Source: Halopseudomonas sabulinigri
GTDB lineage: Bacteria; Pseudomonadota; Gammaproteobacteria; Pseudomonadales; Pseudomonadaceae
Length of the DNA stretch: 64,000 nucleotides
Direction of reading: 5' to 3'
NCBI GenBank assembly: GCA_011053055.1
Contig: DRHT01000049.1
Span: 1 to 64,000 of the forward strand
Below, one piece after another: positions 33,746 through 42,384 of the stretch. Positions within the stretch are counted from its first letter, which is position 1; each line of letters starts with the position of its first letter. The position numbers were made by a program, and so were the translations under genes. Below the pieces are notes generated by a model. That model was not told where the DNA came from. It saw nothing but the letters and a program-made list of their open reading frames with translations, and did no database searches.

Positions 33746-35001
33746 TTCGTACCAATCTAAAACCGGCGGTAATTTCCGCCGTTGTGGTGGTGGTCCTATC
33801 CGGACTGTTGATGGGGGTACGGCTAAATCAGGACGGCACCAACCTGACGCTAGTCGGCGCTGGCCCTGATGTGTATTGGAAAATCGCCATCGCCGCCGCC
33901 TTCATATTCTTCTACAACCTGTTCCGCGACCACCTTGCAGCCTTGTGGAAAGCCATGCCTGGCATGCCAAAGACTCCTGTGCAGCTCATCGAGGCAAGCA
34001 AAAAGCCCATTCTTCGGCGGCTGTTCTGGTGCTTTCTGATCGCACTCGCGATTCTCTGGCCGTTTATTTCAAACCGTGGCGGTACCGATCTGGCGACCCT
34101 GGTGTTGATTTACGTGATGCTCGGCTTGGGGCTGAATATCGTGGTTGGCCTGGCCGGCCTGCTGGATTTGGGTTACGTCGGTTTCTACGCGGTCGGCGCC
34201 TACGGCTATGCATTGCTGGCGATGTATTTCGATGTTGGCTTCTGGACTGGCCTGATTTCTGCCGGCTGCCTGGCAGCGTTGTTCGGCTTTCTGCTGGGCT
34301 TCCCGGTGCTGCGCTTGCGCGGCGACTATCTGGCCATCGTGACGCTAGGCTTTGGCGAAATCATCCGCATCCTGCTCAACAACATGACTTGGCTAACCAA
34401 CGGCCCGAATGGCATTGGCGGCATTCCCAAGCCAACTTTGTTCGGCTTGGAATTCAGCCGTAAGGCCAGTGAGGGTATGCAGACGTTTCATGAGTTTGTG
34501 GGGATTGACTACAGCTCCGAGCACCGGGTGATGTTCCTGTATCTGCTCGCACTACTGCTGGTGTTGATCACCCTATTTGTGATCAACCGCCTACTGCGCA
34601 TGCCCATTGGCCGCGCGTGGGAAGCCCTGCGTGAAGATGAAATTGCCTGCCGTGCGCTAGGTATCAACCCAACTTCAGTGAAACTTGGCGCTTTCACCAT
34701 TGGTGCCAGCTTCGCCGGTTTCGCTGGCTGCTTCTTTGCCGCGCGACAGGGCTTCATCAGCCCGGAATCCTTCACCTTTATCGAGTCTGCCATCATCCTC
34801 GCCATCGTGGTGTTGGGCGGTATGGGCTCGCAGATTGGCATCATTTTGGCCGCCATCATTATGACCATCTTGCCGGAGCTGGCCCGCGAATTTAACGAGT
34901 ACCGCATGTTGCTGTTTGGGTTGATGATGGTCTTGATGATGATCTGGCGCCCGCAGGGACTGCTACCCATGAACCGCCCGCACCTGGAGTTGCGCACATG
35001 A
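33742..35001 (+). CDS. braE: Branched-chain amino acid permease BraE (LivM)
   Basis: Second permease subunit, 419 residues. It has an N-terminal extension (about 1-105, two membrane helices and a basic loop) typical of pseudomonad BraE, then the LivM core: [63 protein letters not shown], and the ATPase-docking loop [20 protein letters not shown]. It overlaps braD and braF by 4 bases each. Confidence 0.94.
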   Translation: MIRTNLKPAVISAVVVVVLSGLLMGVRLNQDGTNLTLVGAGPDVYWKIAIAAAFIFFYNLFRDHLAALWKAMPGMPKTPVQLIEASKKPILRRLFWCFLIALAILWPFISNRGGTDLATLVLIYVMLGLGLNIVVGLAGLLDLGYVGFYAVGAYGYALLAMYFDVGFWTGLISAGCLAALFGFLLGFPVLRLRGDYLAIVTLGFGEIIRILLNNMTWLTNGPNGIGGIPKPTLFGLEFSRKASEGMQTFHEFVGIDYSSEHRVMFLYLLALLLVLITLFVINRLLRMPIGRAWEALREDEIACRALGINPTSVKLGAFTIGASFAGFAGCFFAARQGFISPESFTFIESAIILAIVVLGGMGSQIGIILAAIIMTILPELAREFNEYRMLLFGLMMVLMMIWRPQGLLPMNRPHLELRT

Positions 35002-35765
35002 GCCGCCCGTTATTAGAAGTATCCGGGCTGACCATGCGCTTTGGCGGCCTGCTAGCCGTCGACGGGGTGCAACTCAGCGTACAGCCTGGCCAGATCGTTT
35101 CGATGATTGGCCCTAACGGCGCCGGCAAAACCACGGTATTCAATTGCCTGACCGGTTTCTACAAGCCCAGTGGCGGCAAAATCATTTTCGATGGTCGTGA
35201 AATACAAGGCTTACCCGGCTTCAAGGTTGCGCGCCGCGGTATGATCCGCACCTTCCAGCATGTTCGTCTGTTCAGCGAGATGACCGTCGTCGAAAATTTG
35301 TTGGTGGCCCAGCATCAACACATGAATACCAGCATGCTGGCTGGCCTGTTCAAGACGCCGGGTTACCGCCGTAGTGAACGCGAGGCGATGGAGCGCGCTG
35401 CGTATTGGTTGAAGCGAACCAACCTGCACGAGTTCGCCAATCGGCCCGCTAATACTATGTCTTATGGCCAACAACGCCGTCTGGAAATCGCCCGCTGCAT
35501 GGTCACTCAGCCCAAACTACTGATGCTGGACGAGCCCGCCGCCGGCCTCAACCCACGGGAAACCGATGACCTCAAAGCACTGATTGCCGAGCTGCGCGAT
35601 AACCATGAGTTAACCGTGTTGCTGATCGAGCACGACATGAAGCTGGTGATGAGCATTTCCGATCAGATCGTAGTGATCAACCAGGGACGCCCGCTGGCCG
35701 CTGGCACGCCGGACCAGATCAAGCAAAATCCAGACGTTATCAAAGCCTACCTGGGTGAAACCTGA
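34998..35765 (+). CDS. braF: Branched-chain amino acid transport ATPase BraF (LivG)
   Basis: ATPase of 255 residues of the LivG type. Walker A is GPNGAGKTT, the Q-loop region [23 protein letters not shown], the signature [12 protein letters not shown] (family form lacking the usual SGG), Walker [14 protein letters not shown] and switch His [11 protein letters not shown]. Works as a pair with BraG on the BraDE channel. The gene overlaps the end of braE by 4 bases. Confidence 0.94.
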   Translation: MSRPLLEVSGLTMRFGGLLAVDGVQLSVQPGQIVSMIGPNGAGKTTVFNCLTGFYKPSGGKIIFDGREIQGLPGFKVARRGMIRTFQHVRLFSEMTVVENLLVAQHQHMNTSMLAGLFKTPGYRRSEREAMERAAYWLKRTNLHEFANRPANTMSYGQQRRLEIARCMVTQPKLLMLDEPAAGLNPRETDDLKALIAELRDNHELTVLLIEHDMKLVMSISDQIVVINQGRPLAAGTPDQIKQNPDVIKAYLGET

Positions 35766-35778
35766 GGAATTGCCAGCC

Positions 35779-36480
35779 ATGCTGTACATGAAAAACGTAT
35801 CGACCCACTACGGCAAGATCCAGGCGCTGCATGAAGTAAACCTGGAGGTTCAACGCGGCGAAATCGTTACTTTGATCGGTGCCAACGGCGCTGGCAAAAC
35901 CACCCTGCTGATGACCCTTTGTGGTGATCCGCGCGCCACCACCGGCAGCATTCGTTATGAAGGTGATGAGCTGACCGGACTGACTACCGCTGAAATCATG
36001 CGCAAGGATATCGCCATTGTGCCGGAAGGCCGACGCGTATTCTCACGCCTCACGGTAGAAGAAAACCTCAGCATGGGTGCTTTTTTCACCAAGAAGGAAG
36101 AGCAGCAGGAACAGCTGGACACCACCCTGACGCTGTTTCCACGCTTGAAAGAACGCTACCAGCAACGCGCGGGCACCATGTCCGGTGGCGAGCAGCAAAT
36201 GCTGGCGATTGGCCGCGCACTGATGAGCAAGCCACGCCTGCTGTTATTGGACGAACCTTCGCTCGGCTTGGCGCCGATCATTATCCAGCAGATTTTCGAC
36301 ATCATCGAGCAGCTACGCCAACAGGGCGTGACCGTCTTCCTGGTAGAACAAAATGCCAATCAGGCGCTCAAGCTAGCAGATCGTGGCTATGTAATGGAGC
36401 ATGGACACATCGTTCTGCAGGACAGCGGCGACGCGCTACTGGCCAATGAAGATGTGCGCAAAGCCTATCTCGGCGGCTAA
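35779..36480 (+). CDS. braG: Branched-chain amino acid transport ATPase BraG (LivF)
   Basis: Second ATPase of the importer, 233 residues. Walker A is GANGAGKTT, then VPEGRRVFSRLTVEENLSMGAFF, signature MSGGEQQMLAIGRAL, Walker B LLLLDEPSLGLAP and FLVEQNANQALKLADRGYVME. I chose the ATG at 35779, which has GAGGA before it and aligns with BraG; a GTG at 35755 would overlap braF by 11 bases. Last gene of braCDEFG. Confidence 0.94.
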   Translation: MLYMKNVSTHYGKIQALHEVNLEVQRGEIVTLIGANGAGKTTLLMTLCGDPRATTGSIRYEGDELTGLTTAEIMRKDIAIVPEGRRVFSRLTVEENLSMGAFFTKKEEQQEQLDTTLTLFPRLKERYQQRAGTMSGGEQQMLAIGRALMSKPRLLLLDEPSLGLAPIIIQQIFDIIEQLRQQGVTVFLVEQNANQALKLADRGYVMEHGHIVLQDSGDALLANEDVRKAYLGG

Positions 36481-36505
36481 CAATTGGGCTTGAAAGGCCT
36501 ACAGG

Positions 36506-36536
36506 TTATCAAGGCGCCGTCTGGCGCCCTTGATAA
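36506..36536. terminator. Hairpin between braG and the convergent lipoprotein gene
   Basis: TTATCAAGGCGCC and GGCGCCCTTGATAA pair across GTCT with one bulged base, giving a very stable hairpin usable by both strands. No T-tract follows on either side, so it may be only a partial or Rho-assisted terminator. It overlaps the last codons of the minus-strand lipoprotein gene. Confidence 0.6.
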
Positions 36537-37159
36537 GCACAGCCGGTGAAACGCTCACCATCGACCAACAAAGTGGCGCTCATATGAAAGTAGTCACCTG
36601 TAACCAGGTCCTGGCAGGCTTGCGGATACAACCATAATTCCAGTTCATCACCCTGCAGACTCCGCGCGTTAAGCGAACCGTCAGCTGACTGCTCCGTTAC
36701 TACCGGTTGCGCAGGATACCCCCGCTCTGCGTCACTGCGTGTCAAACCATTGGCGGCCAGAGCAGCGCGCCAAGCAGGCTTGTATTGCAGCGCAACCCAC
36801 TGCGCGCCATCACCGCTGTGGTCGCTACAGCCGCGCCCCTGGGACTGCATGCGCAATACCTCACCGGAGGTAATTCGCTCGGAACGATCAACCTGCCCAA
36901 GCATGTCGACAAAGATAACCCGTTGCCCCGGCTGGGCGGCCTTTGCAAACACCTCATTCAATGAATTACTGGCGTTTACCGGTTGAGCGTGATCACTCCC
37001 ACACTGAGTCAATACAAAAGCGTCGCCTCTGTGCTCCAGCAAACCACTCAGGCGTTGCTGAGGGCCACTCCAGGTATCGCGCAAAAGGCTACAGCCGGAG
37101 ACCAGCAACGCTATTGCAATCAGGGGGATGCGCGTGGTATTTAGTGTAAAAGGTCTCAA
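36509..37159 (-). CDS. Predicted lipoprotein (COG3650-like)
   Basis: Protein of 216 residues with a lipoprotein signal peptide ending LLVSGC (Cys23). The mature part has two short repeats of the type found in proteobacterial envelope lipoproteins (ALAANGLTRSD ... GSLNARSLQGDELELWLYPQACQDLVTGDYFHMSATLLVDGERFTGCAYQGR). The terminal DLVTGDYFHMSATLLVDGERFTGCA pattern resembles the COG3650 family of predicted outer-membrane lipoproteins. It has four or more Cys that could form disulfides. Single gene, divergent from the OmpA-like gene. Function unknown. Confidence 0.72.
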   Translation of the reverse strand: MRPFTLNTTRIPLIAIALLVSGCSLLRDTWSGPQQRLSGLLEHRGDAFVLTQCGSDHAQPVNASNSLNEVFAKAAQPGQRVIFVDMLGQVDRSERITSGEVLRMQSQGRGCSDHSGDGAQWVALQYKPAWRAALAANGLTRSDAERGYPAQPVVTEQSADGSLNARSLQGDELELWLYPQACQDLVTGDYFHMSATLLVDGERFTGCAYQGRQTAP

Positions 37160-37334
37160 TTTGTGAACTCCATTGCGTAAATGAGGGTGAAGCCGCCAAA
37201 ATCATGACGTACGGCTGATCACAAATGCGATTTGCGGTGGTACTCTATGCCACATTCACCCGCATGCGATTCATTTTGGCGGGTTTGGTTCCCAAACGTT
37301 GTCTGGTTAGAAAAACTATGTTGGAAGCACAATA

Positions 37335-37892
37335 ATGAAGATGATTTCTGCCGCACTACTCAGCACCGTAGCACTCACCATTACGGCCTGCTCATCCAAC
37401 AAGCCCGCTCCACCGCCGCCGCCGCCAGAAGCAACGCCATGGGCTCAATCGCATATGGCAGAGCTGACCGCCATCGCGCTAGAGGAACGCTACGAGATTC
37501 ATAATACCGGTGAAGAGATTCTTCTGGTGATCCCGGTACGAGACAACTTCCACCCCAAGCGCACGCTGCTGCTGCCATCAGGCTTGGTTCCGCTGTCGCG
37601 CGTTGCCAAGGTGCTGCGTACAGCAACCGACAGCAACATCGCGGTAACCGGCTTCAGTGACAGCGTAGGCGCGGACGATACCAACCAGCAATTGAGCATG
37701 GAGCGCGCCCAAGCGGTTGCCAGTGTGCTGCAACTTGGTGGGGTACGCCGTCACAACATGCAGTTGAAGAGCCTCGGCGAAGAGCAACCCCGCGCTGATA
37801 ATAATACCGAAGCAGGCCGCGATCTGAATCGCCGTATAGAAATCGCGATCACACCACGTCAGTCAGTTTCCAGTCTGGCGCTAGCACCCTGA
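37335..37892 (+). CDS. OmpA-family lipoprotein
   Basis: Lipoprotein of 185 residues: signal peptide ending LTITAC (Cys19), a Pro-rich linker (PAPPPPPPEATP), and a C-terminal OmpA-type peptidoglycan-binding domain (about 70-175). The domain shows VTGFSDSVGADDTNQQLSMERAQAVASVL and GRDLNRRIEIAI, which include the Asp and Arg that grip diaminopimelate. It likely tethers the outer membrane to the wall (Pal-like), though it is not Pal itself, as no tol genes are near. A hairpin terminator follows. Confidence 0.85.
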   Translation: MKMISAALLSTVALTITACSSNKPAPPPPPPEATPWAQSHMAELTAIALEERYEIHNTGEEILLVIPVRDNFHPKRTLLLPSGLVPLSRVAKVLRTATDSNIAVTGFSDSVGADDTNQQLSMERAQAVASVLQLGGVRRHNMQLKSLGEEQPRADNNTEAGRDLNRRIEIAITPRQSVSSLALAP

Positions 37893-37910
37893 TTCAACGC
37901 GTTCTTACAG

Positions 37911-37938
37911 CCTCCTGAGCGATTCATCGCCCAGGAGG
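37911..37938 (+). terminator. Hairpin terminator after the OmpA-like gene
   Basis: CCTCCTG-A-GCGAT pairs with ATCGC-C-CAGGAGG across a two-base loop, 18 bases after the stop codon, followed by TTATTCCT. Likely intrinsic terminator with a weak T-tract. Confidence 0.65.
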
Positions 37939-38058
37939 TTATTCCTCTGCTTGCTACCCGCGCCCTGCGGGCATCTCCGCCATCCGGCTGCTAGAATAGC
38001 GACTAATTCCGTCATGCGTGGCTGACGGTTACCCGTATTCAACCAAAAGCGATTTCCC

Positions 38059-39408
38059 ATGGCCCCTATTCCGCAGGCACCCAGAGCCGTCGCTCTGTTG
38101 CCGCTCCTGCTGTTTTTGCTCATTTTTCTCGGCAGTGGCATCTATTACACCCTACAGGGCACCGAGTTTGCCTTTTATCAAATTAAGGCGCCGGTAGCTA
38201 TTCTGCCGGGAATCATCCTGGCCATGCTACTGACCCAACGTAGCTATCGCGAGAGCCTGACAACCTTTATCGACGGTATTGGCGATCGCAACATCATTAC
38301 CATGGCACTGGTTTTTCTGTTGGCTGGTGCCTTCTCCAGCGTCGCTAAAGCGATTGGTGGGGTGGATGCTACCGTCAACCTGGGCTTGAGCATTCTCCCG
38401 CCCAGCATGGTACTGCCGGGGTTATTTGTGATCGCCGTATTCATTTCGACCGCCATGGGCACTTCTATGGGCACCATAGGCGCGCTGATCCCCATTGCGT
38501 TGGGTTTTGCCGAGGCTACGGGGCTGTCGATTCCGCTGGCGGCTGGTGCGGTTATCGGTGGCGCCATGGCCGGCGACAACCTATCGATCATCTCGGATAC
38601 CACCATTGCCGCAACCCGCACCCAAGGTGTAGCAATGCGCGACAAGTTCAAACTCAATTTAATGATTGCCCTGCCCGCCATGCTACTGACCCTAGTGGTG
38701 CTGTTTGTCCTGGGCGACAGCAGCAACGCCGCGCCAGCCGGAGATTACAACGCCTGGCTGGTACTGCCTTACCTAGTGGTGTTAGCGCTGGCCTTAAGCG
38801 GGCTGGATGTGATGATCGTGCTGATGGCGGGCATCGTTCTTTCTGGCATCACCGGGCTGCTAATCAAACCGGATTACGCGCTGGCGACCTACGGTAATGA
38901 TATTTATCAGGGCTTTGCCGGAATGCTGGAAATCATGGTCCTGTCGATGCTGATTGGTGGTTTATCAGCCATCATGAAGCAGGAAGGTGGGCTGGACTGG
39001 CTGCGCTTGCGCATTCAGGCATTGACCTCCCGCACCAGCAAACCCGGTCGGCGCAGCGGGGAGACCGGCATCGCCGGGCTGGTCGGTCTGACTAACCTGT
39101 TTGTCGCCAACAACACTGTCGCTATCATCATCAGCGGCAGCGTTGCCAAGGATTTGGCCGAGCACTATGCGGTTGATCCACGGCGCAGTGCCAGCCTACT
39201 GGATATTTTTTCCTGCGTGGTGCAAGGCCTCATCCCGTATGGAGCGCAGATACTCTTGGCCGGCTCTTTGGCCGCGTTATCTCCGCTAGCACTGATCAGC
39301 CAGGTTCATTATTGCTGGTTATTGGGCTTGATGGCCGTACTGGCCATTGTATTTGGCTTTCCGCGGATCAAACCGAGCGCGCCAGCGCCAGAGCAGGAAG
39401 CCCTGTAA
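38059..39408 (+). CDS. NhaC-family Na+/H+ antiporter
   Basis: Polytopic inner-membrane protein of 449 residues with about ten to twelve helices. NhaC-type signatures are FISTAMGTSMGTIGALIPIALG and AGAVIGGAMAGDNLSIISDTTIAATRTQGV, whose Asp and Ser/Thr residues lie in the ion path. The second half repeats the theme (GETGIAGLVGLTNLFVANNTVAIIISGSVAKDLAEHYAVDPRRSASLLDIFSCVVQGLIPYGAQ). Relatives exchange Na+ for H+, some transport amino acids. It converges on the Mrp antiporter operon, so two sodium-handling systems sit side by side. Confidence 0.85.
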   Translation: MAPIPQAPRAVALLPLLLFLLIFLGSGIYYTLQGTEFAFYQIKAPVAILPGIILAMLLTQRSYRESLTTFIDGIGDRNIITMALVFLLAGAFSSVAKAIGGVDATVNLGLSILPPSMVLPGLFVIAVFISTAMGTSMGTIGALIPIALGFAEATGLSIPLAAGAVIGGAMAGDNLSIISDTTIAATRTQGVAMRDKFKLNLMIALPAMLLTLVVLFVLGDSSNAAPAGDYNAWLVLPYLVVLALALSGLDVMIVLMAGIVLSGITGLLIKPDYALATYGNDIYQGFAGMLEIMVLSMLIGGLSAIMKQEGGLDWLRLRIQALTSRTSKPGRRSGETGIAGLVGLTNLFVANNTVAIIISGSVAKDLAEHYAVDPRRSASLLDIFSCVVQGLIPYGAQILLAGSLAALSPLALISQVHYCWLLGLMAVLAIVFGFPRIKPSAPAPEQEAL

Positions 39409-39441
39409 CAGGGGCGACGACGCTACCGGTTAGCTTCTTGA

Positions 39442-39780
39442 TTACTGATCCCAGGGCTCGCCACGGGTTCTGGGTTCACGGCGTAGCTTTTCATGCATGG
39501 CCGCTTTGGCCAGCATGTGCGCACTGACTGGCGCGGTAAGAAACAGGAACAAGGTAATCAGCAGTTCGTGCAAGCTGGGCTCACCGGACTTTTGCGAGAA
39601 ATACAGCATGGAGCCCACTACCAGCGCGCCCACGCCCAGAGTGGTAGCCTTGGTCGGCCCATGCAAGCGCATAAAGAAATCGGGTAGCTTCACCAGCCCA
39701 ATAGAACCGATCAGGGCAAACAGGCTGCCAATCAGTAACAGCGCCGCGATAACCCACTCAACCCAACTTGATTCACTCAT
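39442..39780 (-). CDS. mnhG: Mrp-type Na+/H+ antiporter subunit G
   Basis: Small membrane subunit of 112 residues with three helices (WVIAALLLIGSLFALIGSIGLVKLPDFFMRLHGPTKATTLGVGALVVGSML) and a charged C-terminal tail. LPDFFMRLHGPTKATTLG is the subunit signature. Last gene of the mnhA/B-C-D-E-F-G operon; it follows mnhF after 9 bases. Confidence 0.92.
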   Translation of the reverse strand: MSESSWVEWVIAALLLIGSLFALIGSIGLVKLPDFFMRLHGPTKATTLGVGALVVGSMLYFSQKSGEPSLHELLITLFLFLTAPVSAHMLAKAAMHEKLRREPRTRGEPWDQ

Positions 39781-39789
39781 AACGACCTC

Positions 39790-40059
39790 TTACTCAATGA
39801 TGTTGCCGCGCATCAGGTGCTTGGCAATCGCAACAGTGCTCACGAACCCCATCACCGCAATCAATAGCGCCGCTTCAAAAAATAGATTCGAATCCAGATA
39901 GAGCCCAAACAACATAATCACGGCTATGCCGTTGATGTAGAGCGTATCCATGGCCAGTATCCGATCCGGCAAATCTGGTCCTTTGATCAGCCGCACAAAC
40001 GTCAGAATCAACGCCACGCTCATAATCCCAAGGCAAAAAATAATCACCGTTTGGAGCAT
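39790..40059 (-). CDS. mnhF: Mrp-type Na+/H+ antiporter subunit F
   Basis: Subunit of 89 residues with three helices. The family signature FVRLIKGPDLPDRILAMDTLYINGIAVIMLFGLYL is complete, and the C-terminus ends in AKHLMRGNIIE. GGAGGTG precedes the ATG. It overlaps mnhE by 16 bases. Confidence 0.92.
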   Translation of the reverse strand: MLQTVIIFCLGIMSVALILTFVRLIKGPDLPDRILAMDTLYINGIAVIMLFGLYLDSNLFFEAALLIAVMGFVSTVAIAKHLMRGNIIE

Positions 40060-40550
40060 TCGAACACCTCCTTAAGCGGCTGCTCATAGCGACGGCGGAT
40101 GTGCTCAATCAAAGCCTGCTCATCACCCACGTCCAGCCCATGAATCAGCAGTGTTTTGCGATCTGCGCTGATATCAGCTGAGACCGTGCCTGGTGTCAGC
40201 GAAATAGTGCTCGCCAACACACTGATGGAAAATTCGTGCTCGAGAGTCAACGGAAACAAAACAAAGGCAGGCCGAAGCTCACGGCGTGGGCCGAGAATTA
40301 ACTTGGCGACCTGCAAATTGGCCACCACTATGTCGATCAACACCCGGCAGACAAACAAAAACAAACGATCCACTCGACAAGCACGTGGCGGGTTAGGCCA
40401 AAAGACGTTGGTCATCCACGGTATCAGACAGGCCAATATGGCGCCCATGATGAGGCTGCCCGCTGACACCTGGTTCATCAGCAACTGCCAGCCAATAAGC
40501 ATAGAGAGGCTCAACCACGGGTGCGGCAACACGCGCTTCAGCAGGCTCAT
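40044..40550 (-). CDS. mnhE: Mrp-type Na+/H+ antiporter subunit E
   Basis: Subunit of 168 residues: two close N-terminal helices (LSLSMLIGWQLLMNQVSAGSLIMGAILACLIPW), then a membrane-associated domain with the family pattern VVANLQVAKLILGPRRELRPAFVLFPL and STISLTPGTVSADISADRKTLLIHGLDV. It overlaps mnhD by 4 bases and mnhF by 16. Confidence 0.92.
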   Translation of the reverse strand: MSLLKRVLPHPWLSLSMLIGWQLLMNQVSAGSLIMGAILACLIPWMTNVFWPNPPRACRVDRLFLFVCRVLIDIVVANLQVAKLILGPRRELRPAFVLFPLTLEHEFSISVLASTISLTPGTVSADISADRKTLLIHGLDVGDEQALIEHIRRRYEQPLKEVFECSKR

Positions 40551-42061
40551 GGGCTTGCCTCCGTTGCAGTGGGAAACACCGCATCTATATAGTTTTGTGG
40601 CTGGAGTAGCTGGTCTGCAGTAGCGGCCAAATAGGTGAGCACCGGCTCGGCAAATACCACTAGCAGAGGACTGGCCAGTAGCAACAGCAGCACCGCAGTC
40701 ATACGCAGGGCATCTAGCGGCTCAGCCGACGCACTGACCTCGGTTTGACGCCAAAACAACGTGGTACCAGCCCGGCTAAGTGCAATGAGGGCCAGCAGAC
40801 CGCTACCCAGTACGACTGGATACAACCAGGCGGCCAGATGGCCCATACCCGCCGCGCTGAGTAACAGCAGCTTGCCGATGAAGCCCGACAGCGGCGGCAT
40901 ACCGACAATCGACATCGCCGCTAGAAAGAAGATACCGCCCAGTAACATCGGGTACGGCAGCGCCGGACCAGCAACCAGCCGAGCGGCAAAGCGTGGCCCG
41001 CGCACGCGCTGCAGTACGCCAGAAAACAAAAACAGCGCGCCGGTTATCCAGGTCGAATGCATTAGATAGAACAAGGTCGCGCGCAATGCCTCGGGAGTAC
41101 CAATCGCCAGCCCCGCTAACATGGTGCCTACCGACAGCACTACCAGGTAAGCCACCAGGCCAGTCAGGGTGGCTGCGGCTAGCGAGCCGATGGCGCCCAG
41201 CGCCAAGGTCATCAACGCCAACGGCCAGAGCCAATCATTAACCATGTGCGCTAAGGTATTGGCCTGCTCACCAAAGATCAGCGTGTACACACGCAATATT
41301 GAATACAGCCCTACCTTGGTCATGATGGCGAACAGCGCTGCCACGGGCGCGCTGGCAGAGGAATAGGCTCGCGGCAGCCAGAAGTACAGCGGGAATATGG
41401 CTGTTTTCAAACCAAACACCACCAGCAGTAGCATCCCAGCAGCGCCTACCAAGGGCTGATCTTCAGCCGACAACTGACCGACCCGCACGGCCAGATCGGC
41501 CATATTTAGGGTGCCCAACACCCCATACAGAGTGCCTACCGCAATCAGGAATAACGCCGACCCAGTCAGGTTAAGCAGGACGTAATGTAGTCCCGCGCGA
41601 ACCCGCGCGGAACCGGCCCCATGCAACAGCAATGCATAGGAAGAAATCAGCAAAATCTCAAAGAAAACAAACAGGTTAAATAAGTCACCGGTAAGGAAGG
41701 CGCCGGTAATGCCCATCAGCTGAAACTGAAACAGCGGATGAAAGTTGCGTCCAGCTGCATCGTCTCCGCGTATGGCATACAGCAATGCGCAGAATGCCAG
41801 TACCGCCGTGATCAGCAGCATCAAGGCGCTGAGCCGGTCCACTACCAACACGATACCGAACGGCGGCATCCAGTTTCCCAGCGCATAAACCAAGGTCCCT
41901 TCGCTTGCACGCAGCAACAACAATATTGCCAAAGGGATCTGCAGGAAGGTCGCGATTAGCCCGACTCCCCGCTTGAAGTCCATGCTACCACGCAGCAACA
42001 ACAGCACTGCGCCTACAATCATGGGTAACAGTACCGGCAGGATCGGCAGATGACTCATCAA
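40547..42061 (-). CDS. mnhD: Mrp-type Na+/H+ antiporter subunit D
   Basis: Large antiporter-like subunit of 504 residues with about 14 helices, related to complex I NuoM/NuoN. The conserved ion-path residues lie in LFNLFVFFEILLISSYALLLHG (Glu) and VFGLKTAIFPLYFWLPRAYSSA (Lys). Mrp complexes act as one unit; subunits A and D are the two proton/cation channels. It overlaps mnhC and mnhE by 4 bases each. Confidence 0.94.
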   Translation of the reverse strand: MMSHLPILPVLLPMIVGAVLLLLRGSMDFKRGVGLIATFLQIPLAILLLLRASEGTLVYALGNWMPPFGIVLVVDRLSALMLLITAVLAFCALLYAIRGDDAAGRNFHPLFQFQLMGITGAFLTGDLFNLFVFFEILLISSYALLLHGAGSARVRAGLHYVLLNLTGSALFLIAVGTLYGVLGTLNMADLAVRVGQLSAEDQPLVGAAGMLLLVVFGLKTAIFPLYFWLPRAYSSASAPVAALFAIMTKVGLYSILRVYTLIFGEQANTLAHMVNDWLWPLALMTLALGAIGSLAAATLTGLVAYLVVLSVGTMLAGLAIGTPEALRATLFYLMHSTWITGALFLFSGVLQRVRGPRFAARLVAGPALPYPMLLGGIFFLAAMSIVGMPPLSGFIGKLLLLSAAGMGHLAAWLYPVVLGSGLLALIALSRAGTTLFWRQTEVSASAEPLDALRMTAVLLLLLASPLLVVFAEPVLTYLAATADQLLQPQNYIDAVFPTATEASP

Positions 42062-42384
42062 CGGTCTCCCTTGCCATCAACGTGGTCACTGTCCAACTCA
42101 CCTTGGGCGCGCAGCGATAGCACCAACGCAAAAGCGGTCATCGCAAAGCCGATTACGATGGCGGTGAGCACCAGCGCTTGCGGTAGCGGGTCTGCGTAAT
42201 CGATATGCTCTCCAAGCACCGCTGGCACTGCCTCGTCGATACGCCCCATGGAAAACAGAAACAAGTTAACCGCATAACCGATCAACGTAAGCCCTACCAC
42301 CACCGGAAAGGTGCGGGCGCGCAGCAGCAGGAATACCCCACAACTGGTCAGCAAGCCAATGAGCAACGCGAACATCAGCTCCAT
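42058..42384 (-). CDS. mnhC: Mrp-type Na+/H+ antiporter subunit C
   Basis: NuoK-like subunit of 108 residues with three helices: MFALLIGLLTSCGVFLLLRARTFPVVVGLTLIGYAVNLFLFSMG and DPLPQALVLTAIVIGFAMTAFALVLSLR. The DPLPQALVLTAIVI stretch is the family mark. It overlaps mnhD by 4 bases and the A/B gene by one base. Confidence 0.93.
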   Translation of the reverse strand: MELMFALLIGLLTSCGVFLLLRARTFPVVVGLTLIGYAVNLFLFSMGRIDEAVPAVLGEHIDYADPLPQALVLTAIVIGFAMTAFALVLSLRAQGELDSDHVDGKGDR